Assembly (NCBI RefSeq): GCF_009727055.1
Contig: NC_052351.1
Location: 57,604,379 to 57,668,378 of the forward strand
DNA: 64,000 bases
Reading direction: 5' to 3'
Source: Benincasa hispida
Lineage: Eukaryota; Streptophyta; Magnoliopsida; Cucurbitales; Cucurbitaceae
The first letter of the stretch is position 1; each line of letters begins with the position of its first letter. This document shows positions 23,240-33,761 of the stretch, piece after piece. Made by a program: the position numbers and the translations under genes. The notes beneath the pieces were generated by a model. That model was not told the DNA's origin. It did no database searches and worked only from the letters and a program-made list of their open reading frames with translations.

Positions 23240-25051
23240 TGTTGGGAATGTCCTAGAACTCCCAGTTCGTGTTAAACATTCTATTTTATCAATAACAATG
23301 ATTTGTTGATTTTGCATCTTATTATGAAAATCCAATAAACGCATCCTTGGCTATAGTCTGAATGTTGTAACCTTATGTAGTGACATAAACAAGATCAAGT
23401 TGATAGTATATAGCCTAAATGGTCTAATAAGTGTATGGATGAAATTGGATATCTCATCCTAGTAACACTATTGGATGCGGGTCACTCTGTAGATGTTATA
23501 AGAAGTTGTAAGGTGCTACAAACGATGTGATCCACAAATCGTTCATGTTGAGACATGAAAGTGGAGGCATCCTATGCAATGAGTTTGCATATAGACTGGA
23601 CCACGAAAACAGTCAGTTTTCTTTATAATGACCATTTACTATTAAAACTGACTATTTCATTTATTATATAACCTAGGTTAATTCGATCTTAATCCTGAGC
23701 TAGCTATGAACTCTTCTTTATTCGGGATTATCCTTTGACCTGCAAATGGTGAGAGTAGTCCAAGAGCACTGCTCAATAAGCTTACCATTTTGGGGATAAG
23801 ACCGGATGAATAGCTGGAGACATAACCTTGCAAGATAGAATTCACTCCTACCCTATTTAGGATTAGCAGATAGGTTGTTCTCTTAAGTACTGACTCCAGG
23901 TCTTGAACAATCGGGGCCCCGCCTTCTCATGATAGAGAAAGGATTTGATTCATAGAGATTATGAATCAGAATTGTTCATTAGAGGATTAGTAGGAACTTA
24001 AGGAACAAGATATAGTCACAAGGGTAAAACGACATTTTTGACCTAGCTGTGATTACGAACAACCTGTGAATGATTGACTTACTAATTATGGTTATTAAGT
24101 GGACATAATATATCTACTGTGAGGGGAGTTCAACTATGGGCTATAGTGGAGTGTCCCATTAGTTAACGAATGGGGGTTAGATCGGACTAATGAGTTTAGC
24201 CAATTAATCTCGAATTGTTGGAGCCCATGATCTGTAAGTCCGCGAGGCCCCCTACTAGCTCGTAAATGGATAAACTTTTAAATAATTAAAAGGACATCTT
24301 ACCAAATAATATGAAAAAAAAAAGATACAGGGTAGCTTGAGAGATTAATTTGAAACGTTCAAATTAAATGGAAGAAGAGAATACATATTTAAATATGATT
24401 TAAATATATAAAGATGATTATTGTGCAAAAATTAATTTAATATTTGATATTAAATTAATTTATGAAATTAATTTAAGAAAATAAAATTTTGAATTAAAAT
24501 GATTTAATATCATTTTTTGTTTTAAAAGAAAAATGAAATTTCGTTTGCATGTTGCACAAAAATGGAAAATGAGTTTTTTTCCATTACCATCATCTTTATG
24601 CTTACACAAAAAGCATTATCTTCTCTACTTTGATTCTCCAAGCATGAGCTGCGAGCCATGCATTCCATCTCTTTACATGTTCATCAAATATATATAAAGA
24701 AGATTGGATTTTTTGGAGAAGAGGATAATACAAAATTTTGAGAGAAATTTTTCTAAAGAAGAAGTTGTCTTCTTCAGTCAGGCTGCTGTGAGTTTCTCTG
24801 GTTTCTTCACATATTCAAGCTGTTCTTGAGTCCCAAAGCTCCAAGAGCATGGTAGGGAAGGCTTTGAGGTGGTTCACGTTGATAACAAGTGAAGACAACA
24901 ACTGAACAAGCGTTTTCTTGGAGAGTTCATCAAAGGTATGTTCAGAAAACCCACTTTTTGAGAAGAGCATGCTTTAGTTTTTGCTAAAATTAGTGAATTA
25001 GAAAGCTTATGGATCCTTGATACTTCCGTTGTATATTGTTTTACTCTTTCA
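23240..25051 (+). repeat. 5' LTR of element D
   Basis: 1812 bp, TGTTGGGAATG ... CTCTTTCA. A TATATAAA box at 24691-24698 is a candidate promoter; the right LTR has TATATATGAAG there. Blocks such as AATCCTGAGCTAGCTATGAA are shared with LTR family C, marking C as a relative of this family. Confidence 0.92.
24691..24698 (+). promoter_or_regulatory. Candidate LTR TATA box
   Basis: TATATAAA in the distal part of the 5' LTR, about 350 bases before the LTR end. Position suits a U3 promoter; no transcript start is visible. Confidence 0.4.
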
Positions 25052-25053
25052 TT

Positions 25054-25065
25054 TGGTGTCAGAGC
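25054..25065 (+). other. Primer-binding site of element D
   Basis: TGGTGTCAGAGC, two bases after the LTR end. It matches the initiator-Met PBS TGGTATCAGAGC with one mismatch. Confidence 0.88.
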
Positions 25066-25383
25066 ATCTTTTAAGTTTTCAATTCGGTCTAATTTTTGCA
25101 AGGTGGGTCTTTTTTCAGGAAATATATGAAACTGATGCACTATGAAACTGATGCACTGCTATGGTTTTCTCTGTTTGGGCATTTTAATTCTCTTTAATTT
25201 CTCAATTAAATTTTTAACTGGCTCTCGTTTTGATGAGCATTTATGTGTTAGCAAGAGCCTGTAATTTATTTGGAGTTATTAGAGTTGAAATTAAGATGTA
25301 ATTGAAGAAACAAGCGTAGAAGGTCGAGCTGCTGTTCGAGATTTTTCAGCTTCTGCTTAAATCTGTTGCTGAGGTCCAGTTGC

Positions 25384-26060
25384 TAAACGATCGTTTAGCT
25401 CCAGACGTTACACGATGAGAAGAAAATCTATACGATCGTTTAGTAATATGTGCTGGTCGTTGTGATGTTGAACGCTAAACGATCGTGTACCTGCAGGAGC
25501 TAAGCGATGCATTCATTTGCTATACGATAGCATTACGCGATCGTTTAATTTTGTCGTGGGAACTAGACGATTCGTTGATTTTGCTAAACGATGGTGCTAT
25601 ATGATCGTTCAGCAACGATGTGATGAAATGCTACGCGATAGCATTGAGCGTTCGTTTGGTCGCGGAGCTAAGCGATCGTGTAGATAAATGCTATGCGACG
25701 CGATGATGTTCTATACGATGGAGCTATGCGATCGTTTAGCTACGGGCGAATACTAAACTACGACTTGAGTGCGCTGGGTATGGTGTTATGCGATCGTTTA
25801 GTACTATGCGATGGAGCTAAGCGATTGCACTGCAATGGAACTAAACGATTGTCTAGTCCTATGCGATAGAGCTAAACGATCGTTCAGGTTTTAGGAAACA
25901 CTATGCGATTGTGCACTTCCTCTNGAACTAAACGATTGTCTAGTCCTATGCGATAGAGCTAAACGATCGTTCAGGTTTTAGGAAACACTATGCGATTGTG
26001 CACTTCCTCTCAACCCGAGGCGATGACACTAGACGATTACATCCAGGTGTTACACGATCG
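25384..26060 (+). repeat. Dense ACGATCGT palindrome array in the element D leader
   Basis: More than 20 variants of ctaaACGATCGTttag-like words spaced about 15-40 bases, with interrupting words such as ctatGCGATAGCatt. The core CGATCG is self-complementary. Spacing and flanks are irregular, so this is a motif cluster, not a simple tandem repeat. Part (25838-25923) is duplicated at 25925-26010 across a single N, so true copy number is lower or uncertain. Confidence 0.8.
25924..25924. other. Single-N assembly join with repeated flanks
   Basis: The 86 bases at 25838-25923 are repeated at 25925-26010. This is what an unmerged contig overlap would look like. Confidence 0.85.
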
Positions 26061-27642
26061 TCCTTAGCAGCATATTGAGATTGGACCGAGAGCAATTGGT
26101 TCGACCGGTTTACTCAAGGTTCAATCTGGTTCAGCCTCAAATGGTCGTGGTTGGTCCAGTTCATGCTTTATTGGTCTAGTTCAGACTCGTCCAGCCCAGT
26201 TCAAGTTGTATTGGGTTTGGTTTGGAGTGGTTCGAGCGGTTCAAAGATGGTTTTGAAGCTGTTTGTAATAGTTAGCTGTCTGTTTGTTTCTTTATGCCAA
26301 AACAAAAAACCATAACAGTTAGTATTTAATTGTTTATGCATGAGATGTATGTGATAGTAAAATAAATTCATGTATATGCATACAGTATGCCATGTAGATT
26401 TAAAACCCCACCGTAGGAAGCATGTTACATGCATTAACAGTATGTTATAATTAGTATAATCTATAGTATGCATGTTAGGGTTATGTTTAATATAATATTT
26501 ATATTAGATACCTTTGTTGAATGTTGTGGATGTTTAAGCATGTCTAAATTTTGTAAGTTGTTATAAAATTGGTTAGACGTTTAAAATCCATAACAAAGAA
26601 CAGCTGCATGCTCACTTAGGTTAACAACTAATTTTAAATCATTAAAATAGATTGTTGCCTTATAAAATACGGTTACAAACTCATATAAGATCATAAATCT
26701 GTCTAAGATTGGGGGTACTTAAGTTGACGGTTTATGGAACACCTCCTACCTAGGGATTATGACCGAACAATTGAGAGTTGTTAACTAATTTTATGAGCTT
26801 GCATGAGCGGTATGAGGTAATAAAATGGTTATCACCTAGACATTGTAGGTTAAATCCAATTATAAGAGTTATATTTGGAAAAATCACTTAGACTTAGGTT
26901 GTATGAAATTAGCCGTCATGCCTAAGTAAATTACCCAAACATTTAGAATACTTCAGTGGAAGATTAACAATATATTTGATATATAGTTATTAGCTTTCAC
27001 GTCCTCAAAAGTTCAGACCGTGAGATCTATACTCGGCTTCTTGTCGATTTTACCTCGACTGCTCCATACGGAAAGTGTTTGCATGGGTCAATAACAAGGT
27101 GAATGGGGGAAGTGGTTCATAGTAAGTGGGTGAAGGAAATGTGCAACATTTTCCTACGGTCTCCTCCATTAGTTTGAACCGTGAGATTCCTATGTTGCAC
27201 TGCTGTCGTTTTTATGCGGCACTAGCTAGTCGTTAACTGATCCCTACGGAGGGTTGTAACATAGGATTCAGAACAACCAAAGCTTCAGTAAAATGAATAG
27301 GGTCTTATAGTTCCGTCTTTGATATTGTCTTCTCTCTCGGAGGCATATTCATACCGTCCTATAAGATCTGAAAATGGCGAGTCACACTTACAAGAATTAC
27401 TAAGTGTTAGTAAAGATCTTGACCGAAAACGATAACCAAAAGAACTATTGGGATATGAGTTATTCTAGATAATAGTATTTGGTCAAGAACTGTCTTGCTT
27501 CTGTGAAGGAATTCTTGACTGCCCCACAGTAGCACTTGTTCTAAATCACTTAAATATCGTTGCAAATAAATAAAGATTTATTGGGTACTTTATTAGTTTT
27601 GCTAAAATTGATTTAGATGCATATTTAATAGAATTTGTTTAA

Positions 27643-28144
27643 AATGTTTCTGCATTGTGGAACTCGATTATACAACTGCTTACTTCTGACAAATTTAACG
27701 GAGAGGGTTACTCCAATTGGAAATCAAATATCAATACAATATTAGTAGTAGATGACTTGAGGTTTGTGTTAATGGAGGAGTGTCCTCCAGTTCCCAGTTC
27801 AACGGTGACCCAAAATGTTCGGGATGTTTATGATAGGTGGGTAAGGGCGAACGAAAAAGCCTGGCCCTATATCTTGGCGAGTATATCTGATGTACTCAAC
27901 AAGAAACATGAGGTCATGCTCACAGCTCGTGAGATCATGGCATCATTACAGGAGATGTTCGGGCAACCGTCATCTCCTGTTAGACATGAAGCTATCAAAT
28001 ATGTGTATGTGACATGTATGAAGGATGGGACCAATGTGAGAGAACATGTTCTCGACATGATGGTCCATTTTAACATCACAGAGGCTCACGAGGTTATGAT
28101 AGACGAAACAAGTCAAGTGAGCATGATACTTGAATCTCTTCATT
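27643..28144 (+). pseudogene. gag: Copia gag, N-terminal part (element D)
   Basis: The readable protein includes LTSDKFNGEGYSNWKSNI, EIMASLQEMFGQ, VREHVLDMMVHFN and then stops at TAG 28144-28146. The gag frame is open from 27643, but no ATG lies in it where one is expected: the ATG at 27644 is one base out of frame, and the first in-frame ATG is 27772. A one-base loss near the start is likely. The next gag segment resumes in a frame starting at 28177. Gag would form the particle; here a start defect and a nonsense codon prevent that. Confidence 0.85.
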
Positions 28145-28146
28145 AG

Positions 28147-28560
28147 AGCTATCTGCCATTCAAGAAAAATGCTGTTATGAACAAAATCACTTATAACTTA
28201 ACGACGTTGTTGAATGAATTGCAAACTTATCAATCGATGATGAAACTCAAGGAAAAGGAAATAAATGTTATTTCTAAACCGAAATTTCTTTACAAAGGGT
28301 CTACGTCTAGTACGAAACCCGTTGATGATAAGAAAGATGGTCCTTTTTCTTCTTCTAAAGATAAAACCATACAGATGAAAAAGAAAGGAAAAGGGAAAAA
28401 GCAAACCGCTACGAAGAAAAACAAAAACAAAACTTCCAAGGGAAAATGTTTCCATTGTGGAGAGGTTGGGCATTGGAAGCGTAATTGCCTAAATTATCTG
28501 GTTGAAAAGAAAGCAAAAAAGAATAAACAAGGTAAATATGATTTACTAGTTGTTGAAACA
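28147..28560 (+). pseudogene. gag: Copia gag C-terminal part with CCHC zinc knuckle (element D)
   Basis: It continues after the 28144 stop: KITYNLTTLLNELQTYQSMM, a Lys-rich stretch (about 28370-28450), and CFHCGEVGHWKRNC (C-x2-C-x4-H-x4-C, about 28447-28488), the RNA-binding nucleocapsid motif. The frame from 28177 stays open through the protease motif, so nucleocapsid and protease are still joined here as in a normal Gag-Pol. Confidence 0.88.
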
Positions 28561-28969
28561 TGTATAGTGGAAAATTCTCACCTTACCTGGATATTAGATT
28601 CAGGCGCCGCTAATCTTGTTTGTACTTTTCTACAGGAAACTAGTTCTTGGAGAAGACTTTCTGAATATGAGATGACTTTCAAGGTGGGCACAAGTGAAGT
28701 CATTTCAGTTGAAGCAGTAAGAGATGTGAAGTTTTTTTTTTGGATATTATTTTATCTTACTCAAGAATGTGTTCTTTGTACCTAAGATGAAAAGGAATGT
28801 GATCTCCATTTATTGTCTTTTAGAAAATATGTACAGTGTATCTTTTGAATATAATGAAGTGTTTGTTTATTCAAGAGGTGTTCATATTTGTTCTGCTAGA
28901 CTTGTAAATAACTTATATATATTACAACCAATGGAAGCAAAAGCTATTTTAAATATAGAGATGTTTTAA
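28561..28969 (+). pseudogene. pol: Copia aspartic protease (element D), frameshifted
   Basis: ILDSGAANLVC (about 28590-28620) supplies the DSG catalytic triad. A run of T near 28732-28741 breaks the frame; the continuation is 28769-28969 (VPKMKRNVISIYCL and LYILQP), ending at a TAA just before 28970. Homopolymer position makes either a real indel or a base-calling error possible. The protease would process the polyprotein; without a clean frame past the T-run, no complete product is made. Confidence 0.82.
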
Positions 28970-29578
28970 ATGGCTGAAACTCATAATAAAAAACGGAAAA
29001 TTTCTTCTAACGCCTATCTTTGGCACCTCAGTCTTGGTCACATTAATCTCAACAGGATTGAGAGATTGGTAAAAAACGGTCATCTAAATCAGCTAGAAGA
29101 CAGTTCCTTACCTCCATGTGAATCATGTCTTGAGGGAAAAATGACAAAAAGATCTTTTTCTGACAAAGGTCTTTGTGCCAAAGAACCTCTTGAACTTATA
29201 TATTCAGAACTTTGTGATCCGATGAATGTTAAAGCTCGAGGAGGATATCAGTACTTCGTCAGTTTTATTGACGATTACTCTCGATATGGCTATATTTACT
29301 TAATCAGTCACAAGTCTGAAACTCTTGAAAAGTTCAAAGAATTTAGGGCTGAGACTGAAAATCAGTTAGGTAAAAGAATTAAAACACTTTTATCTGATCG
29401 AGATGATGAGTATATGGATTTGCAATTCCAAAACTATCTAGTAGATCATGGAATTCAATCCCAACTCACAGCACCTGGAACACCACAACAAAACGGTGTT
29501 GCAGAAAGGAGAAATCGAACCTTGTTGGACATGGTTTGGTCTATGATGAGTTATGCTCAATTACCTCAATCCTTTTGA
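28970..29578 (+). pseudogene. pol: Copia integrase, pre-integrase and catalytic core (element D)
   Basis: 202 codons. HHCC zinc domain: YLWHLSLGHINLNRIERL then CESC. The core follows: IYSELCDPMNVKARGGYQYF, where the first catalytic Asp of the usual HSD-L-C-GPM context appears as Glu; then LLSDRDDEY (second Asp present) and GVAERRNRTLLDMV (Glu present). A TGA follows PQSF at 29576. The Asp-to-Glu change would be expected to impair strand transfer, though that is family knowledge rather than a measurement. It is preceded by a stop at 28967, so translation would need reinitiation at ATG 28970. Confidence 0.88.
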
Positions 29579-30304
29579 GGATATGCAGTACAGACTACAG
29601 TTTATATTTTGAATGTTGTTCCATCCAAAAGTGTTTCAGAAATACCATATCAATTGTGGAAAGTACGCAAAGCAAGTTTACGTCATTTCCGCTTCTGGGA
29701 TTGTCTAGCACACGTGTTGGTATAGAATCCTAAAAAATTGGAAACACGTTCGAAATTATGCCTATTTGTAGGATATCCCATGGAAACAAAAGAAGGATAC
29801 TTTTATGATCCACAAGAAGATAAAGTATTTGTATCGACAAATGCAACTTTCTTAGAAGAGAATCATATTAAGAATCATCTATCTCGCAATAAACTAATAT
29901 TGTAAGAACTTTCTAAAGATACTACAGATAAATCAACAAGAGTTGTTGACCAAGCTGGTCCATCAACAACGGTTGTTGTTTCGTCACATCCATCCTAAGA
30001 GTTGGGGATGCCTCGTCGTAGTGGGAGGGTTATTCAACAACCTGAGCGCTACAGGGTTTAACAGAAACTCAAAACATCATACAAGATGATGGTTTAGAGG
30101 ATCCATTATCATTTAAGAAGGCAATGGAAGATGTTGACAGGGAACAATGGATAAAAGCCATGGACGATGAAATGGAATCTATGTACTTCAACTCAGTCTG
30201 GGAACTTGTAGATCAACCACAAGGTGTTACATCTATGTTGTAAGTAGATCTACAAGAGAAAACGAGACCAAACTGGCAAGATACAGACTTATAAAGCCAG
30301 ACTC
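29579..30304 (+). pseudogene. pol: Copia integrase C-terminal region and RT entry (element D), with several stops
   Basis: After the TGA, the same coding sense continues: TVYILNVVPSKS, LWKVRKASLRHF, KLCLFVGYPMETKEGYFYDP, TNATFLEENHI. Stops fall near 29725, 29905, 29998 and 30060, and a frame change near 30095. The spacer PRRSGRVIQQPERY is the usual copia linker before RT, and EQWIKAMDDEMESM begins RT (about 30145). This links integrase and RT and shows how decayed the middle of the element is. Confidence 0.8.
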
Positions 30305-30760
30305 ATGGCAAAGGGTTTTACCCAAAGAGAAGGAGTTGATTATGAAGACAATTTATCTCCTGTTGCCAAGATTAAATCAATAAGAATACGTCTTGCCATT
30401 GCCACATATTATGACTATGAAATATGGCAAATGGATGTCAAGACAGCTTTTTTGAATGGTTATCTTGATGTAAGTATTTTTATGTCTCAACCAGAGAGGT
30501 TCGTCGAAACAGGACAGGAACAGAAAGTCTGTAAGCTTAATCGATCCATTTATGGATTGAAACAAGCGTCTAGATCCTGGAATATAAGATTTGACATTGC
30601 GATCAAATCTTTCTTTGTACAGAACTTTGACGAACCTTGTGTAAACAAGAAGATAGTCAACAAAACTGTAGTATTCTTAGTTCTGTATGTTGATGATATC
30701 TTGCTCATTGGGAATGAGACAAACTTTCTTGCTGATGTAAAGAGATGGTTAGCATCATAG
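30305..30760 (+). pseudogene. pol: Copia reverse transcriptase core (element D)
   Basis: 151 codons from the TLMAKGFTQ region, comprising FTQREGVDYEDNLSPVA, WQMDVKTAFLNGYL (Asp of motif A), SIYGLKQASRSWN, and the polymerase active site LYVDDILLIG at about 30685-30714. It ends at TAG 30758-30760 after RWLAS. Motifs A, B and C are intact, but the N-terminal RT sequence lies before a stop near 30240. It would copy element RNA into cDNA in the particle. Confidence 0.9.
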
Positions 30761-31652
30761 TTCCAAATGAAAGATTTGGGTGATGCTCAGTATGTTCTAG
30801 GAATACAGATCTTTTGAGACCGAAAGAATAGAACATTAGCACTGTCTCAGACATCTTATACTGAAAAGATGTTGTCAAGATATAATATGCAAAATTCCAA
30901 GAAGGGTTTATTACCTTTCAGGCATGGAATTCATTTGTCGAAGGAACAATGTCCTAAGACACATCAAGAGGTTGAGAAGATGAACAAAATTCCATATGCT
31001 TCTGCAGTTGGGAGTTTGATATACGTTATGTTGTGTACACGTCTCGACATATGTTTTGCAGTTGGAATCGTCAGCAAGTTCCAATCTAATCCTGGACACA
31101 GTCATTGGACCGCTGTAATAAATATCCTCAAGTATCTTAGGAGAACAAGGGACTATATGCTTGTGTATGGACCTAAGGATTTGATCCTTAGGGGAAATAC
31201 TGATTTTGATTTTCAGACTGGCGTAAATTCTAGGAAATCTACTTCAGGATCAGTTTTCACTCTTAACAGATGAGCTATAATTTTGAAAAGCATCAAGGAA
31301 AGTTGTATCACTTACTCCACATGGAAGCGAAATACGTGGCTACATGCAAAGCTGCTAAGGAAGTAGTATGGCTACGCAAATTCTTAGCTGATTTGGAAGT
31401 CGTTCCAAATATGCACTTACCTATCACACTGTATTGTGACAACAGTGGTGTTGTTGCTAACTCAAAGGAACCCATGATTCACAAGAGTGGAAAACACATC
31501 GAACGAACGTATCATCTCATCCGAGAGATTGTACACAGAGGAGATGTGCTCGTCACAAAGATAGTCTCTAAAGACAACCTTGTTGATCCGTTTACAAAGG
31601 CCCTCTCGGCTAAAGTGTTTGAAGGCCACTTGGTTGGACTAGGACTCTGAGT
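30761..31652 (+). pseudogene. pol: Copia RT thumb and RNase H (element D)
   Basis: It continues as MKDLGDAQYVLGIQI (near 30766-30812), then frame 30869-31273 (SAVGSLIYVMLCTRLDIC, SRKSTSGSVF) and, after a shift at about 31270, frame 31270-31650. The last has HMEAKYVATCKAAKEVVWLRKF, YCDNSGVVANSKEP and GKHIERTYHLIREIV, the RNase H landmarks, and ends EGHLVGLGL just before an adapter junction. RNase H degrades template RNA during cDNA synthesis. The domain is split by one stop/shift and may be joined to a different element copy downstream. Confidence 0.9.
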
Positions 31653-31690
31653 CTGTCTCTTATACACATCTAGATGTGTATAAGAGACAG
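31653..31690. other. Nextera/Tn5 mosaic-end junction (sequencing artefact)
   Basis: A complete 38-bp palindrome of two 19-base Tn5 mosaic ends. The 144 bases before it (31509-31652) recur after it (31691-31834) with clear substitutions toward the end, for example GGTTGGACTAGGACTC against AGTGGGACTAGGAGTC. The two sides therefore come from different element copies. Confidence 0.96.
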
Positions 31691-31850
31691 GTATCATCTC
31701 ATCCGAGAGATTGTACACAGAGGAGATGTGCTCGTCACAAAGATAGTCTCTAAAGACAACCTTGTTGATCCATTCACCAAGGCCATCTCGGCTAAAGTTT
31801 TCGAGGGCCACCTAGTGGGACTAGGAGTCCGAGTAGTGTAATCTAGGGCA
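31691..31850 (+). pseudogene. pol: Second copy of the RNase H C-terminus beyond the adapter
   Basis: It repeats the HLIREIV to EGHLVGLG segment, diverged from the copy before the adapter, and leads into the element's 3' untranslated region. It exists here only because of the faulty join. Confidence 0.8.
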
Positions 31851-31958
31851 AGTGGGAGAATGTCTATGGTATTGTAGATGCCCTAGTTTATTGTATTTTT
31901 CCCATTATGTATCTCAACATTATATTGTATATATTTGTTCTCACTAGAGTTTTAGTCC

Positions 31959-31969
31959 AAGTGGGAGAT
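31959..31969 (+). other. Polypurine tract of element D
   Basis: AAGTGGGAGAT immediately before the right LTR start. An earlier copy of the same word (GCAAGTGGGAGAA) is at 31848. Confidence 0.85.
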
Positions 31970-33756
31970 TGTTGGGAATGTCCTAGAATTCGTAGTTCGT
32001 GTTAAACATTCTATTTTATCAATAACAATGATTTGTTGATTTTTCATCTAATTATGAAAATCTAATAAATGCATCCTTGTCTATAGTCTGAATGCTGTAA
32101 CTTTATGTAGTGACATAAACAGGATCAAGTTGATAGTATATAGCTTAAATGGTCTAATAAGTATATGGATGAAATTGGATATCTCATCCTGGTAACACTA
32201 TTGGATGTGGCTCACTCTGTAGTTGTTACAAGAAGTTGTAAGGTGCTAGAAACGATGTGATCCACAAATCGTTCATGTTGAGACATGAGAGTGGGGGCAT
32301 CCTATGCAATGAGTTTGCATATAGACTGGACCACGAAAATAGTCACTTTTCTTTATAACGACTATTTACTATTAAAACTGACTATTTCATTTATTGTATA
32401 ACCTAGGTTAACTCGATCTTAATCTTGAGCTAGCTATGAACTTTTATTTGTTCGGGATTATCCTTTGATCTGCAAACGGTGAGAGTAGTCCAATAGCATT
32501 GCTCAATAAGCTCACCATTTTGGGGATAAGATCGGATGAATAGCTGGGGACATAGCCTTGCAAGTGGGGATTCACTTCTACCCTATTTAGGGTTAGCAGA
32601 TAGGTTTTTCTCTTAAGTACTGACTCCAGGTCCTGAACAATCGGGGCCTCGCCTTCTCATGATAGAGAACGGATTTGATTCATAGAGATTATGAATCAGA
32701 ATTGTTCATTAGAGGATCAGTAGGAACTTAAGGAACAAGATGTAGTCATAGGGGTAAAATGACATTTTTGACCTAGTTGTGATTACGAACATCCTATGAA
32801 GGATCGACTTACTGATTATGGTTATTAAGTGGACATAATATATCTACAGTGAGGTGAGTTCAACTATGGGCTATAGTAGAGTGTCTCATTAGTTAACGAA
32901 CGGGGGTTAGACCGGACTAATGAGTTTAGCCGATTAATCTCGAATCGTTGGAGCCCATGATTTGTAGGTCCGTGAGGTCCCCCTACTAGCTCGTAAATGG
33001 ATAAGCTTTAGGGTAGCTTGAGAGATTAATTTGAAACGTTCAAATTAAACGGAACAAGAGAATAAATATTTAAATATGATTTAAATATATAAAGATGATT
33101 ATTGTGCAAAAATTAATTTAATATTTGATATTAAATTAATTAATTTTTTAGTTAATTTATGAAATCAATTTAAGAAAATAAAATTTTGAAATAAAATGAT
33201 TTAATATCATTTTTGTAAAAAAGAAAATGAAATTTCGTTTACATGTTGCACAAAAATGGAAAATGGGTTTTTTCCATTACTATCATCTTTATGCTCACAC
33301 AAAAAGCATTATCTTCTCTACTTTGATTCTCCAAGCATGAGTTGCAAGCCATGCACTTCATATCTTTACATGTTCATCAAATATATATGAAGAAGATTGG
33401 AGTTGTTGGAGAAGAGGATAATACAGAATTTCGAGAGAAATTTTTCTGAAGAAGAAGCTTTTTTCTTCAGTCAGGCTGCTATGAGTTTCTCTGGTTTCTT
33501 CACATCTTCAAGCTGTTCTTGAGTCCTACAACTCTGCCTAAAGCTCCAAGAGCATAGTAGGGAAGGCTTTGAGGTGGTTCACGTTGATAACAAGTGAAGA
33601 CAACAGCTGAACAAGCATTTTCTTGGAGGGTTCATGAAAGGTATGTTCAGAAGACCCACTTTTTGAGAAGAGCATGTTTTAGTTTTGGCTAAAATTAGTG
33701 AATTAAAAAGCTTATGGATCCTTGATACTTCCGCTGCATGTTGTTTTACTCTTTCA
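31970..33756 (+). repeat. 3' LTR of element D
   Basis: 1787 bp, matching 23240-25051 end to end from TGTTGGGAATG to CTCTTTCA. It lacks about 50 bases present near 24262-24320 of the left copy. Confidence 0.92.
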
Positions 33757-33761
33757 CAAAG
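33757..33761 (+). other. Target-site duplication CAAAG (right)
   Basis: Exact copy of 23235-23239. Confidence 0.9.

Larger units (their letters stand above)
25066..27642 (+). other. Long 5' leader of element D
   Basis: 2.6 kb of non-coding sequence between PBS and gag. It contains the ACGATCGT array (25384-26060), a one-N join at 25924, and the conserved leader blocks 26700-27250 shared with the leaders at 1-1583, 47000-48500 and 60900-62441. Short frames inside have no domain. Confidence 0.7.
23240..33756 (+). mobile_element. Copia retrotransposon D, structurally complete but coding-dead
   Basis: 10.5 kb with two LTRs, PBS, polypurine tract and the copia gene order gag-protease-integrase-RT-RNase H. 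Exact CAAAG duplications flank it, so both ends belong to one insertion. The LTRs differ by about 27 substitutions in the first about 460 aligned bases (counted by eye, about 6%), plus a roughly 50-base length difference near 24262-24320. Insertion is therefore not recent. Stops and frameshifts occur in every domain. A mate-pair adapter junction at 31653 and a one-N join at 25924 mean the interior is partly mis-assembled and may be chimeric between copies. Confidence 0.9.

Noticed and set aside
25384..26060. CRISPR-like array (short palindromic repeats with spacers)
   Set aside because: Repeats are 8-14 bases, imperfect, at irregular spacing, in a plant retrotransposon leader with no cas genes.
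28198..28473. Minus-strand frame over gag
   Set aside because: Shadow of the Lys-rich gag segment; Phe/Leu-rich translation of A-rich coding DNA.
31653..31690. Genuine bacterial Tn5-type transposon insertion
   Set aside because: Only back-to-back engineered mosaic ends are present, at three unrelated places, each with duplicated flanks; no transposase or 9-bp target duplication. This is the mate-pair junction signature.
31512..31811. 99-codon minus-strand frame as a gene
   Set aside because: Antisense to RNase H and again crosses the adapter.
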